Below are positions 1-8,417 of a DNA stretch of 64,000 bases, in pieces. The DNA is from Halobacillus mangrovi (lineage in GTDB: Bacteria > Bacillota > Bacilli > Bacillales > Halobacillaceae), in the NCBI RefSeq assembly GCF_002097535.1, contig NZ_CP020772.1, positions 3,388,501 through 3,452,500 on the forward strand, written 5' to 3'. The notes under the pieces are model-generated. The model ran no database searches. It saw only the letters and a program-made list of their open reading frames with translations, and was not told where the DNA came from. Position 1 is the stretch's first letter; each line of letters opens with the position of its first letter. A program made the translations under genes and the position numbers.

Positions 1-34
1 CTGCACCTAGAAAAGCAATCTTTTGAGTGATCAT
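1..34 (-). CDS. Partial Rossmann-fold oxidoreductase, probably pyrroline-5-carboxylate reductase
   Basis: Only the first eleven codons are inside the window: the minus strand reads M-I-T-Q-K-I-A-F-L-G-A and runs off the left edge. A start followed by KIAFLGAG is the classic N-terminal NAD(P)-binding glycine motif of ProC and its relative ComER. A GGGAGAG ribosome binding site lies about 11 bases upstream. The family call is an inference from very little sequence; other F420/NADP oxidoreductases begin the same way. Confidence 0.45.
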   Translation of the reverse strand, partial: MITQKIAFLGA

Positions 35-103
35 ATTGGGTTCATCTCTCCCGTTCGGATTTTTTGTTCGCGTTTTTTGTTCGCTTTTTCAATGACGTTA
101 ATC

Positions 104-131
104 ATCATAACACTGGCAAAAATTGATTCAA
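104..131 (-). promoter_or_regulatory. Putative sigma-A promoter for the proC-like gene
   Basis: On the minus strand TTGAAT (126-131) and TATGAT (104-109) are separated by 16 bases, and they lie upstream of the start codon at 34. This is read from sequence only. Confidence 0.4.
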
Positions 132-447
132 GGGCTTTTTTGCAAGTCGGGTCTATAAGAGCCAATTAGTTAGTGTAAACGGTTTCAGCGCGAGATATTT
201 CCACATGAGGACGTCTCATCGCAAATAATTGTGTCTCAGGAAAATATTTGGAGGTTCAATTTTTATGAATTGGCGGATTTACCCCAATAGAGGGAAAAGA
301 CTAAATGTTCTGAAAGTTTGTCATGAAGCGGTTTCAGGTACTTTATATAAAAATTGATACCATGCATATCCACTCTTTAACAAAAGCCTCCTTATCCAGA
401 AGACTTAAATTCGAGATATTCTCGGGGCAGATGTGTAATAAGCGTAA

Positions 448-571
448 GGTTGGCTGGAAAACAACTCGCTTTCCTGCGGGGGAACTGGCGAGCCTCCTCG
501 CTCGCTACGCTCTCAGTGGGGTCTCGCCTAAGTCCTTCTCCCACGGGAGTCTCGCCGTTTTCCATCCAACC
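448..571 (+). repeat. GC-rich palindromic intergenic element, copy A
   Basis: A 124-bp block bounded by inverted termini GGTTGGCTGGAAAAC (448-462) and GTTTTCCATCCAACC (557-571), matching at 14 of 15 positions. Inside are the shared blocks CTCGCTTTCC, GAGCCTCCTCG, GGGGTCTCGCCT and GGGAGTCTCG. It is much richer in GC than its surroundings. Four related copies occur in the window (676, 30699, 39200, 39516). Copies A, C and D point one way; B and E point the other. Confidence 0.8.
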
Positions 572-675
572 CATCTATAGTGTAAGGAACGGCCCCATTT
601 AACAGGAGTAAGGAAGCTCTGATTTCCAAAATTACAGATTAACAATAACGTTTCCGTTCTTCCCAACAGCGGTAA

Positions 676-795
676 GGAGGTCCGAGAAATCGAGAGACTC
701 CTGTGGGATGAACATGATAGGTGAGACCCCGGAGAGCTCTAGCTCGAGGAGGCTCAGCACATGCCCACGGAAAGCGAGTGATTTCTCGGACCTCC
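676..795 (-). repeat. GC-rich palindromic intergenic element, copy B
   Basis: Perfect 15-bp terminal inverted repeats, GGAGGTCCGAGAAAT (676-690) and ATTTCTCGGACCTCC (781-795), enclose the same internal blocks as copy A in reverse order (GAGACTCC, GTGAGACCCCGGAGAG, CGAGGAGGCT, GGAAAGCGAG). Copies A and B therefore face each other 104 bp apart. Confidence 0.8.
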
Positions 796-873
796 AAATT
801 TACTTTGGGCAACGGAAAGCCCACAGTACCTCGAAATCGAGTATTCAACTATCCTGCTATATAGTTGAATATA

Positions 874-910
874 AAAACCATGCTGATCACAATTTGACCA
901 GCATGGTTTA
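874..910 (-). terminator. Intrinsic terminator of the thioredoxin-like gene
   Basis: AACCATGCTG and CAGCATGGTT pair around a 13-base loop; on the minus strand the stem is followed by TTTTTATATTC. It lies directly after the stop codon at 914. Confidence 0.75.
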
Positions 911-913
911 TCG

Positions 914-1243
914 TCACCCTTCATTAATGAAATGATTGTACTTCGCTAATTGATGATTCAATTCTCCAATCGGAACAAATCTCGCTTTACGGTAAAGTTC
1001 TTTCCCTTCTGAAAAGAGTAAAACAGCGGGCACCGTCATAACCGAGTACTCCCCTGCGACCTCTGGAACTTCATGAGCATCAATATGTCTGGATGAAATG
1101 TTTGGGTAATCCTCTAATAGTTCTTTTATTTGTGGAAGAAGAGCATGACAGACAGAGCAATTTGGTTGAGAAATATAGAGAATAGATAAAATTTCATCGT
1201 CAACAAAAGATTGTGCTTCTTCTATGGAGTGAACGGATTTCAT
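914..1243 (-). CDS. Thioredoxin-like protein
   Basis: A 109-residue protein with the thioredoxin fold pattern: a beta strand (ILYIS), then the redox pair Cys29-Ser-Val-Cys32, and later a cis-proline strand (MTVPAVLLF). It should act as a cytoplasmic thiol-disulfide protein, of the type of B. subtilis YtpP/YusE. The active site is CSVC instead of the thioredoxin CGPC, so the redox potential and partner may differ. The start at 1243 is chosen because GAGAGG lies eight bases upstream; a GTG three codons earlier overlaps that site. Divergent from the argS leader. Confidence 0.8.
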   Translation of the reverse strand: MKSVHSIEEAQSFVDDEILSILYISQPNCSVCHALLPQIKELLEDYPNISSRHIDAHEVPEVAGEYSVMTVPAVLLFSEGKELYRKARFVPIGELNHQLAKYNHFINEG

Positions 1244-1390
1244 TAAGATCACCTCTCTATTATGATGTTCTTATTGTAGCAATGAAATTCTCTTTCATCC
1301 TCCTATTTGCTTATATATAGGAAGAAACATCTATTAATACTCAACGCTGCTATTTTTCCATATACCTTGCTATTTATTCCTTAATGAGAC

Positions 1391-1419
1391 TTGCAAATCC
1401 TTTTACCTTCCGCTATAAT
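1391..1419 (+). promoter_or_regulatory. Sigma-A promoter of the argS leader
   Basis: TTGCAA (1391-1396) and a perfect TATAAT (1414-1419) are separated by 17 bases, about 30 bases upstream of the T-box leader. Confidence 0.7.
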
Positions 1420-1449
1420 CTTTTCAAATATCTTAAATTCTAAGAAAAA

Positions 1450-1660
1450 GAGAGTAGCTAATGTGGAACGGACAGCGAGTCAGGGAAGGTGAAAGCCTGA
1501 TACGATTCCCAATAGTGAACCGGACTTTTGAGAAGCCATGCCGAACGTTAAGTAGGTATGGCCGGGGATCCCCGTTACCAAAAACCAAGCGGCTTTTTAG
1601 CTAGAAGAGTGGTACCGCGAGCACAAACCTCGTCTCTTACATGGAGACGGGGTTTTTTAT
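1450..1660 (+). promoter_or_regulatory. T-box leader of argS
   Basis: The leader contains the hallmark T-box sequence GAGTGGTACCGCG (about 1607-1619), which binds the uncharged tRNA acceptor end and forms the antiterminator, followed by a terminator hairpin (1628-1652). The upstream stem I region holds AGCGAGTCAGGGA and GGTGAAAGCC, typical of T-boxes. The likely specifier is CGG (1521-1523) within GTGAACCGGAC, an arginine codon followed by a purine, which fits control by uncharged tRNA-Arg. The specifier assignment is inferred from position, not from folding. Confidence 0.85.
1628..1658 (+). terminator. T-box attenuator terminator
   Basis: CCTCGTCTC (1628-1636) pairs with GAGACGGGG (1644-1652), followed by TTTTTT. 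Read-through requires the antiterminator formed with the T-box sequence. Confidence 0.8.
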
Positions 1661-1725
1661 TTTTATGCTAGATCAGTCTCTGCACCCCCGTTAAATTCCA
1701 CACCCCAATGAATAGGAGGAGTATT

Positions 1726-3408
1726 ATGGAAAAGCATATCTTCGCTTTACAATTATCTCATTTATTAGGAGAAACCTTTACTCGAGAATGGATCTATGAA
1801 CAAATAGAAACACCGAAACAAGCCAGTTTAGGAGATCTCGCCTTTCCGTGTTTCCAGTTAGCAAAAACTTTTCGCAAGAGCCCTTCAGATATTGCTGCTG
1901 AACTTGCTCCAAAGATCAAACACGATGTCTTCTCAGATGCTAAATCAAATGGAGGGTATTTGAATGTTTTTCTGAATCAGTCTTTCGTTACGGATCATAC
2001 ACTCAAGCAAGTTCTGACAGACCCCTCTCTCTACGGTCATCATGATTTCGGTGATGGAAAAACCATTGTACTCGACATGTCTGCTCCAAACATAGCCAAA
2101 CCTTTTTCGATGGGACACCTACGCTCAACCGTTATTGGAAATGCCATCGCCAATTTAGCAAAGAAATGTGGTTATGAGACGATAAAAATCAATTATATTG
2201 GAGATTACGGTACCCAGTTTGGAAAACTCCTGGCAGCCTACAATAAATGGGGGGATGAACAGAAGATTAAAGCCAACCCCCTCAAACAACTGACGAAAAT
2301 TTACGTGAAGTTCCATGAAGCAGCAAGCGAGAATCCTTCACTTGTAGAAGAAGGAAGAGATTGGTTTAAAAAACTTGAACAGCAGGACCCTGAAGCTCTT
2401 CAACTATGGAAATGGTTCAAGGAAGTATCGTTAGAGGAGTTTAATAAAATCTATGAACTTCTCGGTATTTCTTTCGATCTGACACGGGGGGAAGCGTACT
2501 ATAACAATAAAATGGAACCTACCTTTGATTTACTGAAGGAAAAAGGATTATTGGAAGAATCAGAAGGTGCTCAGGTAGTACGCCTTGACCAAGAAAACCT
2601 TCCTCCCTGCCTCATTCGAAAAAGTAATGGAACGACCATCTATGCGACTCGTGACCTTACAGCAGCCATCGATCGTTTCCAGTCCTATCAATTCGATGAA
2701 GCCTTATACGTTGTCGGTCACGAGCAAACCCTGCACTTTCAGCAAGTAAAGCGTGTATTAGAGAAAATGGGCTTTTCATGGGCGAAAAATGTTAAGCACA
2801 TCCCTTTTGGCATGATGTTGAAGGATGGGAAGAAGATGTCTACCCGCCAAGGGAAAACCATATTACTTGAGGAGGTTCTCAAGGAAGCTGTCCAAAAAGC
2901 CTCTATCAATATAGAAGAGAAGAGTCCTTCTCTGAAAGATAAATCGGAAGTCGCAAAGCAAGTTGGTGTGGGAGCTGTCATCTTTCATGATTTAAAACAC
3001 GACCGACGCAATGACGTTGAGTTCTCACTTGATGACATGCTCACCTTCGAAGGAAACACAGCCCCTTACTTACAATACGCTTATGTACGTGCCAGCTCTC
3101 TCCTTACAAAAGGGAATTTTGATCATGAAGTAACTTCAACAGAGCTTGGTGATTCACTGACTTGGCCGTTAGTAAAATTAATTCGAGAGTATCCGTATGT
3201 GGTTAAAGAATCTTACGCCAATTATGATCCATCAAAAATCGCTAAATACCTTCTTGACCTAGCCAAAGCATTCAATAAATATTATGCGGAGTCGAAGATA
3301 TTGGAGAGTGATAATCTGAATGCAAAATTAACATTGGTCTATGCCTTTACAATTGTATTAAAAGACGGGTTGGCTCTTCTAGGTATCGAAACTCCAGAAA
3401 AAATGTAG
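1726..3408 (+). CDS. argS: Arginyl-tRNA synthetase
   Basis: A 560-residue class I aminoacyl-tRNA synthetase that charges tRNA-Arg in the cytoplasm. Visible signatures: the HIGH-type box SAPNIAKPFSMGHLRS near residues 119-134, the KMSK-type loop KKMSTRQG near 370, and an anticodon-binding C-terminal region beginning after NTAPYLQYAYVRASS. Length fits the family. The ATG at 1726 has AGGAGG nine bases upstream and is preferred over the in-frame ATG at 1708, which lies inside that ribosome binding site. Expression is controlled by the preceding T-box, so it should rise when tRNA-Arg is uncharged. Confidence 0.97.
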   Translation: MEKHIFALQLSHLLGETFTREWIYEQIETPKQASLGDLAFPCFQLAKTFRKSPSDIAAELAPKIKHDVFSDAKSNGGYLNVFLNQSFVTDHTLKQVLTDPSLYGHHDFGDGKTIVLDMSAPNIAKPFSMGHLRSTVIGNAIANLAKKCGYETIKINYIGDYGTQFGKLLAAYNKWGDEQKIKANPLKQLTKIYVKFHEAASENPSLVEEGRDWFKKLEQQDPEALQLWKWFKEVSLEEFNKIYELLGISFDLTRGEAYYNNKMEPTFDLLKEKGLLEESEGAQVVRLDQENLPPCLIRKSNGTTIYATRDLTAAIDRFQSYQFDEALYVVGHEQTLHFQQVKRVLEKMGFSWAKNVKHIPFGMMLKDGKKMSTRQGKTILLEEVLKEAVQKASINIEEKSPSLKDKSEVAKQVGVGAVIFHDLKHDRRNDVEFSLDDMLTFEGNTAPYLQYAYVRASSLLTKGNFDHEVTSTELGDSLTWPLVKLIREYPYVVKESYANYDPSKIAKYLLDLAKAFNKYYAESKILESDNLNAKLTLVYAFTIVLKDGLALLGIETPEKM

Positions 3409-3472
3409 AATTTATGCCTGTAGAGAGGGGGTTGCTTTTTACTACCCCTTCCCTTTTCCTTCCTTTATAATG

Positions 3473-3494
3473 ATCTTTGTGACTACACAAAGAT
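3473..3494. promoter_or_regulatory. Candidate operator in front of the MFS gene
   Basis: A perfect inverted repeat, ATCTTTGT (3473-3480) and ACAAAGAT (3487-3494), follows immediately after a TATAAT -10 hexamer (3466-3471). A repressor of the TetR or MarR type bound here would block transcription of the exporter. No regulator gene is adjacent. Confidence 0.45.
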
Positions 3495-3507
3495 TGGAGG
3501 GGCTGAC

Positions 3508-4989
3508 ATGGATGATACAACTAATAAGAGCACTTATGAATTTTTGGCTGATGATCCTGACTTTAATGTTAAACCTATTATGATCTCCCTGATCATTGGT
3601 GCTTTTTTTGCCATATTAAATGAAACGCTTCTAAATATTGCTTTAACGACCTTAATGGAACAATTCAATATTACAGCTCCTATCGTTCAATGGATGGTAA
3701 CAGGTTTCATGCTTGTGATGGGAGTCCTTATTCCTGTATCAGCCTTACTCCTGCAAACATATACGACGAGGCAAATGTTCATGGGAACGATGATCGTATT
3801 TACTTTAGGAACGACCATCTGTGCTCTTGCGCCAAACTACGGAGTCTTACTGACCGGAAGATTGCTCCAGGCAGTGGGCACTGGCCTGTTAATCCCTATT
3901 ATTTTTAATACATTCCTATTGATCTTTCCGCCAGAACGTCGTGGTGCTGTGATGGGCGTTGTGGGAATGGTAATCATGTTCGCTCCTGCTATCGGCCCGA
4001 CACTTTCAGGAGTTATTGTAGAACACCTCGGCTGGCGCTATTTATTCATAACGGTCATCCCGTTTGCTCTATTTTCCATTGCATTCGGATGGAAATACTT
4101 AAAAAATGTTGGAGAAGTTACGAAGCCGAAGGTCGATGTCATTTCCATTTTACTTTCTACAGTAGGATTTGGCGGGATCGTTCTTGGCTTCAGTTTTGCC
4201 GGAGAAGGAGAAGCCGGGTTTCTTCAGCCTCACGTCTATTCATCGATCTTTGCGGGGATCATCGCCCTTGTCCTTTTCACGTTTAGGCAACTAAAAATTG
4301 ACGATCCGCTTCTGGACGTACGTGTATTTCGTTACCCGATGTTTTCTTTAGCCGTTATGTTGTTCATTATTGTTATGATGGCGATGTTCTCTTCAGAGAT
4401 TATTTTACCAATGTTTATGCAAGGTCCATTAGAACTTACCCCAGCTGCTGCCGGACTGATTTTGCTTCCAGGTGCATTATTAAACGGACTGCTCTCACCG
4501 GTGATGGGAAAGCTGTTTGATAAGTTCGGTCCGAGATGGCTCATGATTCCAGCAACAGGTATTTTGGCCGTCACCATGTTTTCCTTGAGCCAGGTCAGTG
4601 CCGATACACCTGTCATCCGGATCATTATCAGTTATTTACTGTTGATGCTTTCCATCTCCGCGGTCATGATGCCTGCTCAGACGAATGGATTAAACCAGCT
4701 TCCTAAAAAGCTCTATCCACACGGCACTGCCATTATGAATACGTTGCAGCCTGTTGCTGGTGCTGTAGGAGTGGCAGTCTTTATCAGCATTTTAACAGCC
4801 AGACGACAACTGTTCTTAGACAATGCGGATCACCCAGGTTCTCAAGCGGCTATTAGCCAATCAATGGTTGCAGGTGTCGAACTCGTTTACTTCATTGCCT
4901 TTGGAGTTTCAGTGGTCGGTTTTATCATTGCTTTGTTCGTTAAACGAGCAACTCCACAAGATATTCAACCTACAGCAACCGAGCAATAA
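3508..4989 (+). CDS. MFS drug exporter of the DHA2 (14-TMS) family
   Basis: 493 residues with about 14 hydrophobic segments. Motif A-like and motif C-like patterns are visible: GRLLQAVGTGLLIPI near residue 115 and GVVGMVIMFAPAIGPTLSG near 150, which mark the EmrB/LmrB-type proton-driven multidrug antiporters. It should pump hydrophobic drugs or toxic compounds out across the cytoplasmic membrane. An AGGGG ribosome binding site precedes the ATG. It is a single-gene unit with its own promoter, putative operator and terminator. The substrate cannot be told from sequence. Confidence 0.85.
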   Translation: MDDTTNKSTYEFLADDPDFNVKPIMISLIIGAFFAILNETLLNIALTTLMEQFNITAPIVQWMVTGFMLVMGVLIPVSALLLQTYTTRQMFMGTMIVFTLGTTICALAPNYGVLLTGRLLQAVGTGLLIPIIFNTFLLIFPPERRGAVMGVVGMVIMFAPAIGPTLSGVIVEHLGWRYLFITVIPFALFSIAFGWKYLKNVGEVTKPKVDVISILLSTVGFGGIVLGFSFAGEGEAGFLQPHVYSSIFAGIIALVLFTFRQLKIDDPLLDVRVFRYPMFSLAVMLFIIVMMAMFSSEIILPMFMQGPLELTPAAAGLILLPGALLNGLLSPVMGKLFDKFGPRWLMIPATGILAVTMFSLSQVSADTPVIRIIISYLLLMLSISAVMMPAQTNGLNQLPKKLYPHGTAIMNTLQPVAGAVGVAVFISILTARRQLFLDNADHPGSQAAISQSMVAGVELVYFIAFGVSVVGFIIALFVKRATPQDIQPTATEQ

Positions 4990-4995
4990 AAAAGC

Positions 4996-5027
4996 AAGAT
5001 CCCATTCTTTTAAAGGATGGGATCTTT
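4996..5027 (+). terminator. Intrinsic terminator of the MFS gene
   Basis: AAGATCCCAT and ATGGGATCTT form a stem seven bases after the stop codon. Confidence 0.75.
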
Positions 5028-5127
5028 GTAATCCCAGATTATAAAGGAGGAAATGAGGTCTACTAAAACAGAAATTTCGCTTAGAACTATGTCATCTTAT
5101 ATAATAGAAATGAAAAGGAGCGGATCT

Positions 5128-5361
5128 ATGATGATGAGCCCGATTTATTATGTAATTATCATTGCAATCTCTGTTATTGCGCTCACAGGAACGCTGATGG
5201 TCGCCAAACAAATGACGAAAGTAGAAAAAGAACTTACCTCTGAGGACGAAATAGAGAGCTTAAAAAATGATGGTAAAAACTCCAGCATCCCATTACTATC
5301 TATCATTTATGCCATCACGGCTGTCATCACGGTTATTCTTGTATGGATTTTTATCTTTTAA
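5128..5361 (+). CDS. Small two-TMS membrane protein
   Basis: 77 residues. Two hydrophobic helices (IYYVIIIAISVIALTGTLMV and PLLSIIYAITAVITVILVWI) flank a charged middle rich in Lys and Glu (KQMTKVEKELTSEDEIESLK). The start at 5128 (ATG ATG ATG) has AAAGGAG eight bases upstream; the longer frame from 5053 has no such site. No family recognised and no function can be assigned. It precedes a convergent CPBP protease gene. Confidence 0.6.
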   Translation: MMMSPIYYVIIIAISVIALTGTLMVAKQMTKVEKELTSEDEIESLKNDGKNSSIPLLSIIYAITAVITVILVWIFIF

Positions 5362-5377
5362 TAATGTTTTCTTCCTA

Positions 5378-5995
5378 TCACACAATATAAAGCCAGTACA
5401 CAGTTAAGATGCCGGCGTCAGCCATGGCGTGACTGAGGATAGGGGCAAATAAGGAGCCCGTCTTTTTTCTCAGGTAACTCCAGAAAAGTCCGGCAAGGAA
5501 TACAGGGATAACCGAAAACATGTTCATCGGCCATTCAAACAATGGCAGGACAGATAATAAATGATAGATTGTATAAAAACCAGCAGTCAATACAACAGCA
5601 ATTCTTTCTTTAAAACTCCTTAACAAATATCCATGCATCACCCCTCGCCAATAAACTTCTTCCAATATTGGATTAATGACAAGTAAAACAAGTACAAGAC
5701 CGATCCCGGAAAATTTCCACCTCCCCAAAAGTAATTGGATATTCTCCACATCTAAGACAAAGGAATGAAGCATGGTTACCGCCCCTACAATGCCTGTAAA
5801 AAGAACAAACCCACTGAATACACCTGAAATAACAGATAAACGTGGACTCCCTTTAGGAAGGTATTTTCTTAGAATTAGGCTTCCCGTTAATAACCAACCG
5901 TAAAAAAGCAGAAATGTAACAGGGACATTAGAAAAAATAGATAAACCGATGAAAATCATCGAAAACGGACCAAATAAGGAAATGAGCATTTTCAT
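5378..5995 (-). CDS. CPBP family intramembrane glutamic protease
   Basis: 205 residues, about six transmembrane helices. The CAAX/CPBP (ABI) signature is complete: motif 1 EEVYWRGVMHGYL (EExxxR) near residue 112, motif 2 with His in TIYHLLS, and motif 3 SHAMADA near the C-terminus. In bacteria these membrane proteases act in bacteriocin self-immunity, protein maturation or signal processing. No bacteriocin gene is visible nearby, so the substrate is unknown. Divergent from the TspO-like gene. Confidence 0.85.
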   Translation of the reverse strand: MKMLISLFGPFSMIFIGLSIFSNVPVTFLLFYGWLLTGSLILRKYLPKGSPRLSVISGVFSGFVLFTGIVGAVTMLHSFVLDVENIQLLLGRWKFSGIGLVLVLLVINPILEEVYWRGVMHGYLLRSFKERIAVVLTAGFYTIYHLLSVLPLFEWPMNMFSVIPVFLAGLFWSYLRKKTGSLFAPILSHAMADAGILTVYWLYIV

Positions 5996-6112
5996 GTAAT
6001 TTCAGACCCTTCAGTCATTAATTTCGGTTTCTAACATACACTGTACTAGCTCTAAGTTGCCTTTCGCAAAGGATGCAAGTAAAACATCAATAAAGGTAAG
6101 GGAGATTACATC

Positions 6113-6814
6113 ATGAAATTACTTGGATTGAAACTGCTGAACTTAGCAAGTTATATTTACTTATTGGTCGCGTCCTTTTTCCTCGCCGGAAACTTTATGA
6201 ACAGCCCTTCAGACAATGTGCTGGTCATGCCTGCACCGTTCGCTTTCTCGATTTGGTTCGTCATCTACCTTCTACTGCTATTCTTTATTTTCAGATCCTT
6301 CTTTGCCTCAGAAGAGTTGAATGGTGTGATAAGAAAGATCGGATTATGGTTTCCTTTCAGCATGATTCTTTCCGGTACCACCGTCGTTGTCGGTACGACT
6401 CCATCGATTTTATTTATCGCCCTGTCCCTCGTGACTCTTTGTGTTGTGTACACCCTATTGCAATCTATTCCTGGACTACCCAGAAAAAACCGTGCTCCAT
6501 TTTCTATCTATCTGGCATGGACATCAATTGCTGCGATTGTGGATACGTTTGTCGTATTAAAAGAAAATCAGGTTAGCGAACTATTCGCCATTGGAGAGCT
6601 TGGATGGTCTGTGATTATACTTACGGCCGGCGGGCTAATTGCCATCGCATTTCACTTTTACAATAAAGACTACCTATTCCCTCTTGTTTTCGTATGGGGC
6701 TACGGTGCCATATTCGCTTATCAGGAAAACACCTTGATTCGTTTTATTACAGGTGCCTTTGTCATTATTCTATTATTTATTGTATTCTTCAGTTTTTTAA
6801 AAAATAGAAGATAA
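6113..6814 (+). CDS. TspO/MBR-related integral membrane protein
   Basis: 233 residues with about seven hydrophobic helices. The segment PAPFAFSIWFVIYLLL near residues 43-58 resembles the P-x-x-F-x-I-W-x-x-I-Y motif of the tryptophan-rich sensory protein (TspO) superfamily, and the overall length fits the longer bacterial relatives. The role is unknown; TspO proteins bind porphyrins, but that is not shown here. The ATG has AAGGGAG upstream. A hairpin (GGGGTGC/GCACTCCC, 6824-6848) follows the stop. Confidence 0.6.
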   Translation: MKLLGLKLLNLASYIYLLVASFFLAGNFMNSPSDNVLVMPAPFAFSIWFVIYLLLLFFIFRSFFASEELNGVIRKIGLWFPFSMILSGTTVVVGTTPSILFIALSLVTLCVVYTLLQSIPGLPRKNRAPFSIYLAWTSIAAIVDTFVVLKENQVSELFAIGELGWSVIILTAGGLIAIAFHFYNKDYLFPLVFVWGYGAIFAYQENTLIRFITGAFVIILLFIVFFSFLKNRR

Positions 6815-6823
6815 GAAACTTAA

Positions 6824-6848
6824 GGGGTGCTCTTCAAAAGGCACTCCC
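6824..6848 (+). terminator. Possible terminator of the TspO-like gene
   Basis: GGGGTGC and GCACTCCC form a stem with a ten-base loop; the U-tract is poor (TATTCATTT). Beyond it, up to 7035, I see no gene. Confidence 0.45.
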
Positions 6849-7035
6849 TATTCATTTCCAGACTTTTTACATGAATTTATTATTCAATTGGGATACTAGA
6901 AACAGAGTCATGATAAGCTTAAATGACCCACCATTAAATAATGGACGCATTCAACTAGTACTTCGTGAATATCTTATTACAACCATGTTCCTACTCAGCT
7001 TGTTTCAAGATAAAGAGAGGTAAGGGGTGTACGAA

Positions 7036-7560
7036 ATGGCGAAACGATTCTTGTTCCAGAACATTTCGCATAAAAAAATGGATTTCGAACAAGTCTTTTC
7101 CCACATTCTTCATTTTATGAAAAAGGAGCCGCTGGGAAACTATCGGTTGATGTTAGGTACAGATTCACAAGTTCATCCAGATCATACGATATTTATTACA
7201 GGGATTGTCATCCAACGTGTAGGCAAAGGTGCCTGGGCCTGTTTTCGAAAAGAACGAGTGAAGCGTCTAATGACCACATTGCATGAACGAATTTCCTATG
7301 AAACTTCATTGACGGAAGAAGTAGCAAGTCTGTTTACCGAGGAAAAGAAGAATGAGTTGATTGAGGTTGTTCTTCCCCACATCTATAAAGGGGCTACGTT
7401 TACGATAGAAGGACATATTGACATAGGCTCAGGGGAAAGAAATCGGACAAGGGTATACGTCAATGAAATGATGGCGCGGATTGAATCTCTAGGTATGGAA
7501 GCGAAAATTAAACCAGACTCCATCGTAGCAAGCAGCTATGCCAACCGTTATACAAAATAA
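7036..7560 (+). CDS. ykuK: YkuK-like RNase H-fold protein (DUF458)
   Basis: 174 residues. The pattern LMLGTDSQVHPDHTIFITGIVI near the N-terminus, with an acidic Asp in a GTDSQ strand, and the C-terminal IKPDSIVASSYANRYTK match the ribonuclease H-like YkuK family of Bacillaceae. In the family the exact substrate is not established. The ATG at 7036 has AAGGGG about eight bases upstream; a GTG at 7027 with GAGAGG six bases upstream is an equally possible start giving 177 residues. Confidence 0.8.
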   Translation: MAKRFLFQNISHKKMDFEQVFSHILHFMKKEPLGNYRLMLGTDSQVHPDHTIFITGIVIQRVGKGAWACFRKERVKRLMTTLHERISYETSLTEEVASLFTEEKKNELIEVVLPHIYKGATFTIEGHIDIGSGERNRTRVYVNEMMARIESLGMEAKIKPDSIVASSYANRYTK

Positions 7561-7626
7561 AAGCAGTGAATCCTTTGTTCCCTATCATACGTATAAGTAT
7601 ATAGAGATAAGAATGGAGGACTGGTC

Positions 7627-7878
7627 ATGAATCAAAAAGCGATTACATCGTTAACTCTTGGTATTATGTCTTTATTCATACCAATTGTGGGTTTAATCTT
7701 AGGAATCCTCGGTCTTGTGTATGCGAACGGAGCATTAAAATCCATCTCCTATACAAGTGAAGATGGAAAGAAAGCAGCCGTTGCCGGAAAAATCTGCAGC
7801 ATTGTGGGGATTTGCGTACAAGTAGGAGTTATTTTATTGGCAGCGCTAGGTTCGATTTTCTTTTTTAGTGTTGGATAA
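7627..7878 (+). CDS. Small DUF4190-type membrane protein
   Basis: 83 residues with two hydrophobic hairpin segments: LTLGIMSLFIPIVGLILGIL followed by a Gly-rich turn, then GKICSIVGICVQVGVILLAA. This N-terminal ITSLTLGI plus GLxLGILG pattern is that of DUF4190 proteins, membrane proteins of unknown function. GGAGG lies just upstream of the ATG. Single-gene unit with its own terminator. Confidence 0.7.
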   Translation: MNQKAITSLTLGIMSLFIPIVGLILGILGLVYANGALKSISYTSEDGKKAAVAGKICSIVGICVQVGVILLAALGSIFFFSVG

Positions 7879-7885
7879 GAAGAGC

Positions 7886-7919
7886 AAAAACGTCCAGGGC
7901 TCATCCCTTGACGTTTTTT
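7886..7919 (+). terminator. Intrinsic terminator after the DUF4190 gene
   Basis: AACGTCCAGGG and CCCTTGACGTT pair, followed by a T-run. Confidence 0.8.
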
Positions 7920-7975
7920 CATTTTAATAAAATGTATTCTCTTTTAATCTTTAAGATAATTTAACTTCAGCGAAA

Positions 7976-8287
7976 TTAACCCATCTTATATTGTTGATAT
8001 TTTGAATCGTTATCCACCTTCTTCCTGAAAAATATAGTGATAAATATAAAAGGTACAGAAAAAAGCAGCACTAAAAATGCTAATGGGTGGATGAAGATGC
8101 CGATTACTAGTATATAAATGAAATAAAGAGTATTAACAGTGTAAATAAATAAGAACATAAGATTAAAATAAGCTAAAATCAAATATTTACCCTTCGCTTT
8201 TATAGAACTTGCTCCGATCATCTGCTTCCAGAAGTACTTTATATCTCGATATGAATTTTTAATTGGAGTAAGAAAAACTTCCAACAC
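7976..8287 (-). CDS. Unrecognised small membrane protein
   Basis: 103 residues, GTG start with GAGGTGA eight bases upstream. Basic, amphipathic N-terminus (KNSYRDIKYFWKQM), then two long hydrophobic stretches rich in Phe, Ile and Leu, and a basic tail (RKKVDNDSKYQQYK). It is more AT-rich than its neighbours, which may indicate recent acquisition or relaxed constraint. I do not recognise the family. Confidence 0.55.
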   Translation of the reverse strand: MLEVFLTPIKNSYRDIKYFWKQMIGASSIKAKGKYLILAYFNLMFLFIYTVNTLYFIYILVIGIFIHPLAFLVLLFSVPFIFITIFFRKKVDNDSKYQQYKMG

Positions 8288-8375
8288 AAGGTCACCTCAA
8301 ATACATTGTTAGATAACATCATAATACCAAAATCCTTCTTTCGTATATACGAATGTAATAGAGTTTGGTTTCATT

Positions 8376-8413
8376 AAAAAATCAGCATTCCGCTTCTGGA
8401 ATGCTGATTTTTT
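8376..8413 (-). terminator. Terminator of the peroxiredoxin-like gene
   Basis: A perfect stem TCAGCATTCC/GGAATGCTGA with T-runs on both strands, directly after the stop codon at 8418. Confidence 0.85.
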
Positions 8414-8417
8414 ACAA

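Larger units (their letters stand above)
132..873. other. Long non-coding stretch holding two palindromic elements
   Basis: No convincing gene is present. Open frames here run through GC-rich repeat copies (448-571 and 676-795) and lack a family-like sequence or good ribosome binding site. The 132-447 part shows nothing I recognise. A short perfect inverted repeat (TATTCAACTA/TAGTTGAATA, 842-871) sits just before the terminator of the next gene. Confidence 0.6.

Noticed and set aside
323..935. Open frames of 60-85 residues on both strands
   Set aside because: They run through the GC-rich repeat copies A and B, have no good ribosome binding site and no protein-like sequence.
3418..3450. Possible argS terminator around GGGG/CCCC
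   Set aside because: The stem is short and has a T-rich loop instead of a downstream T-run; not convincing.
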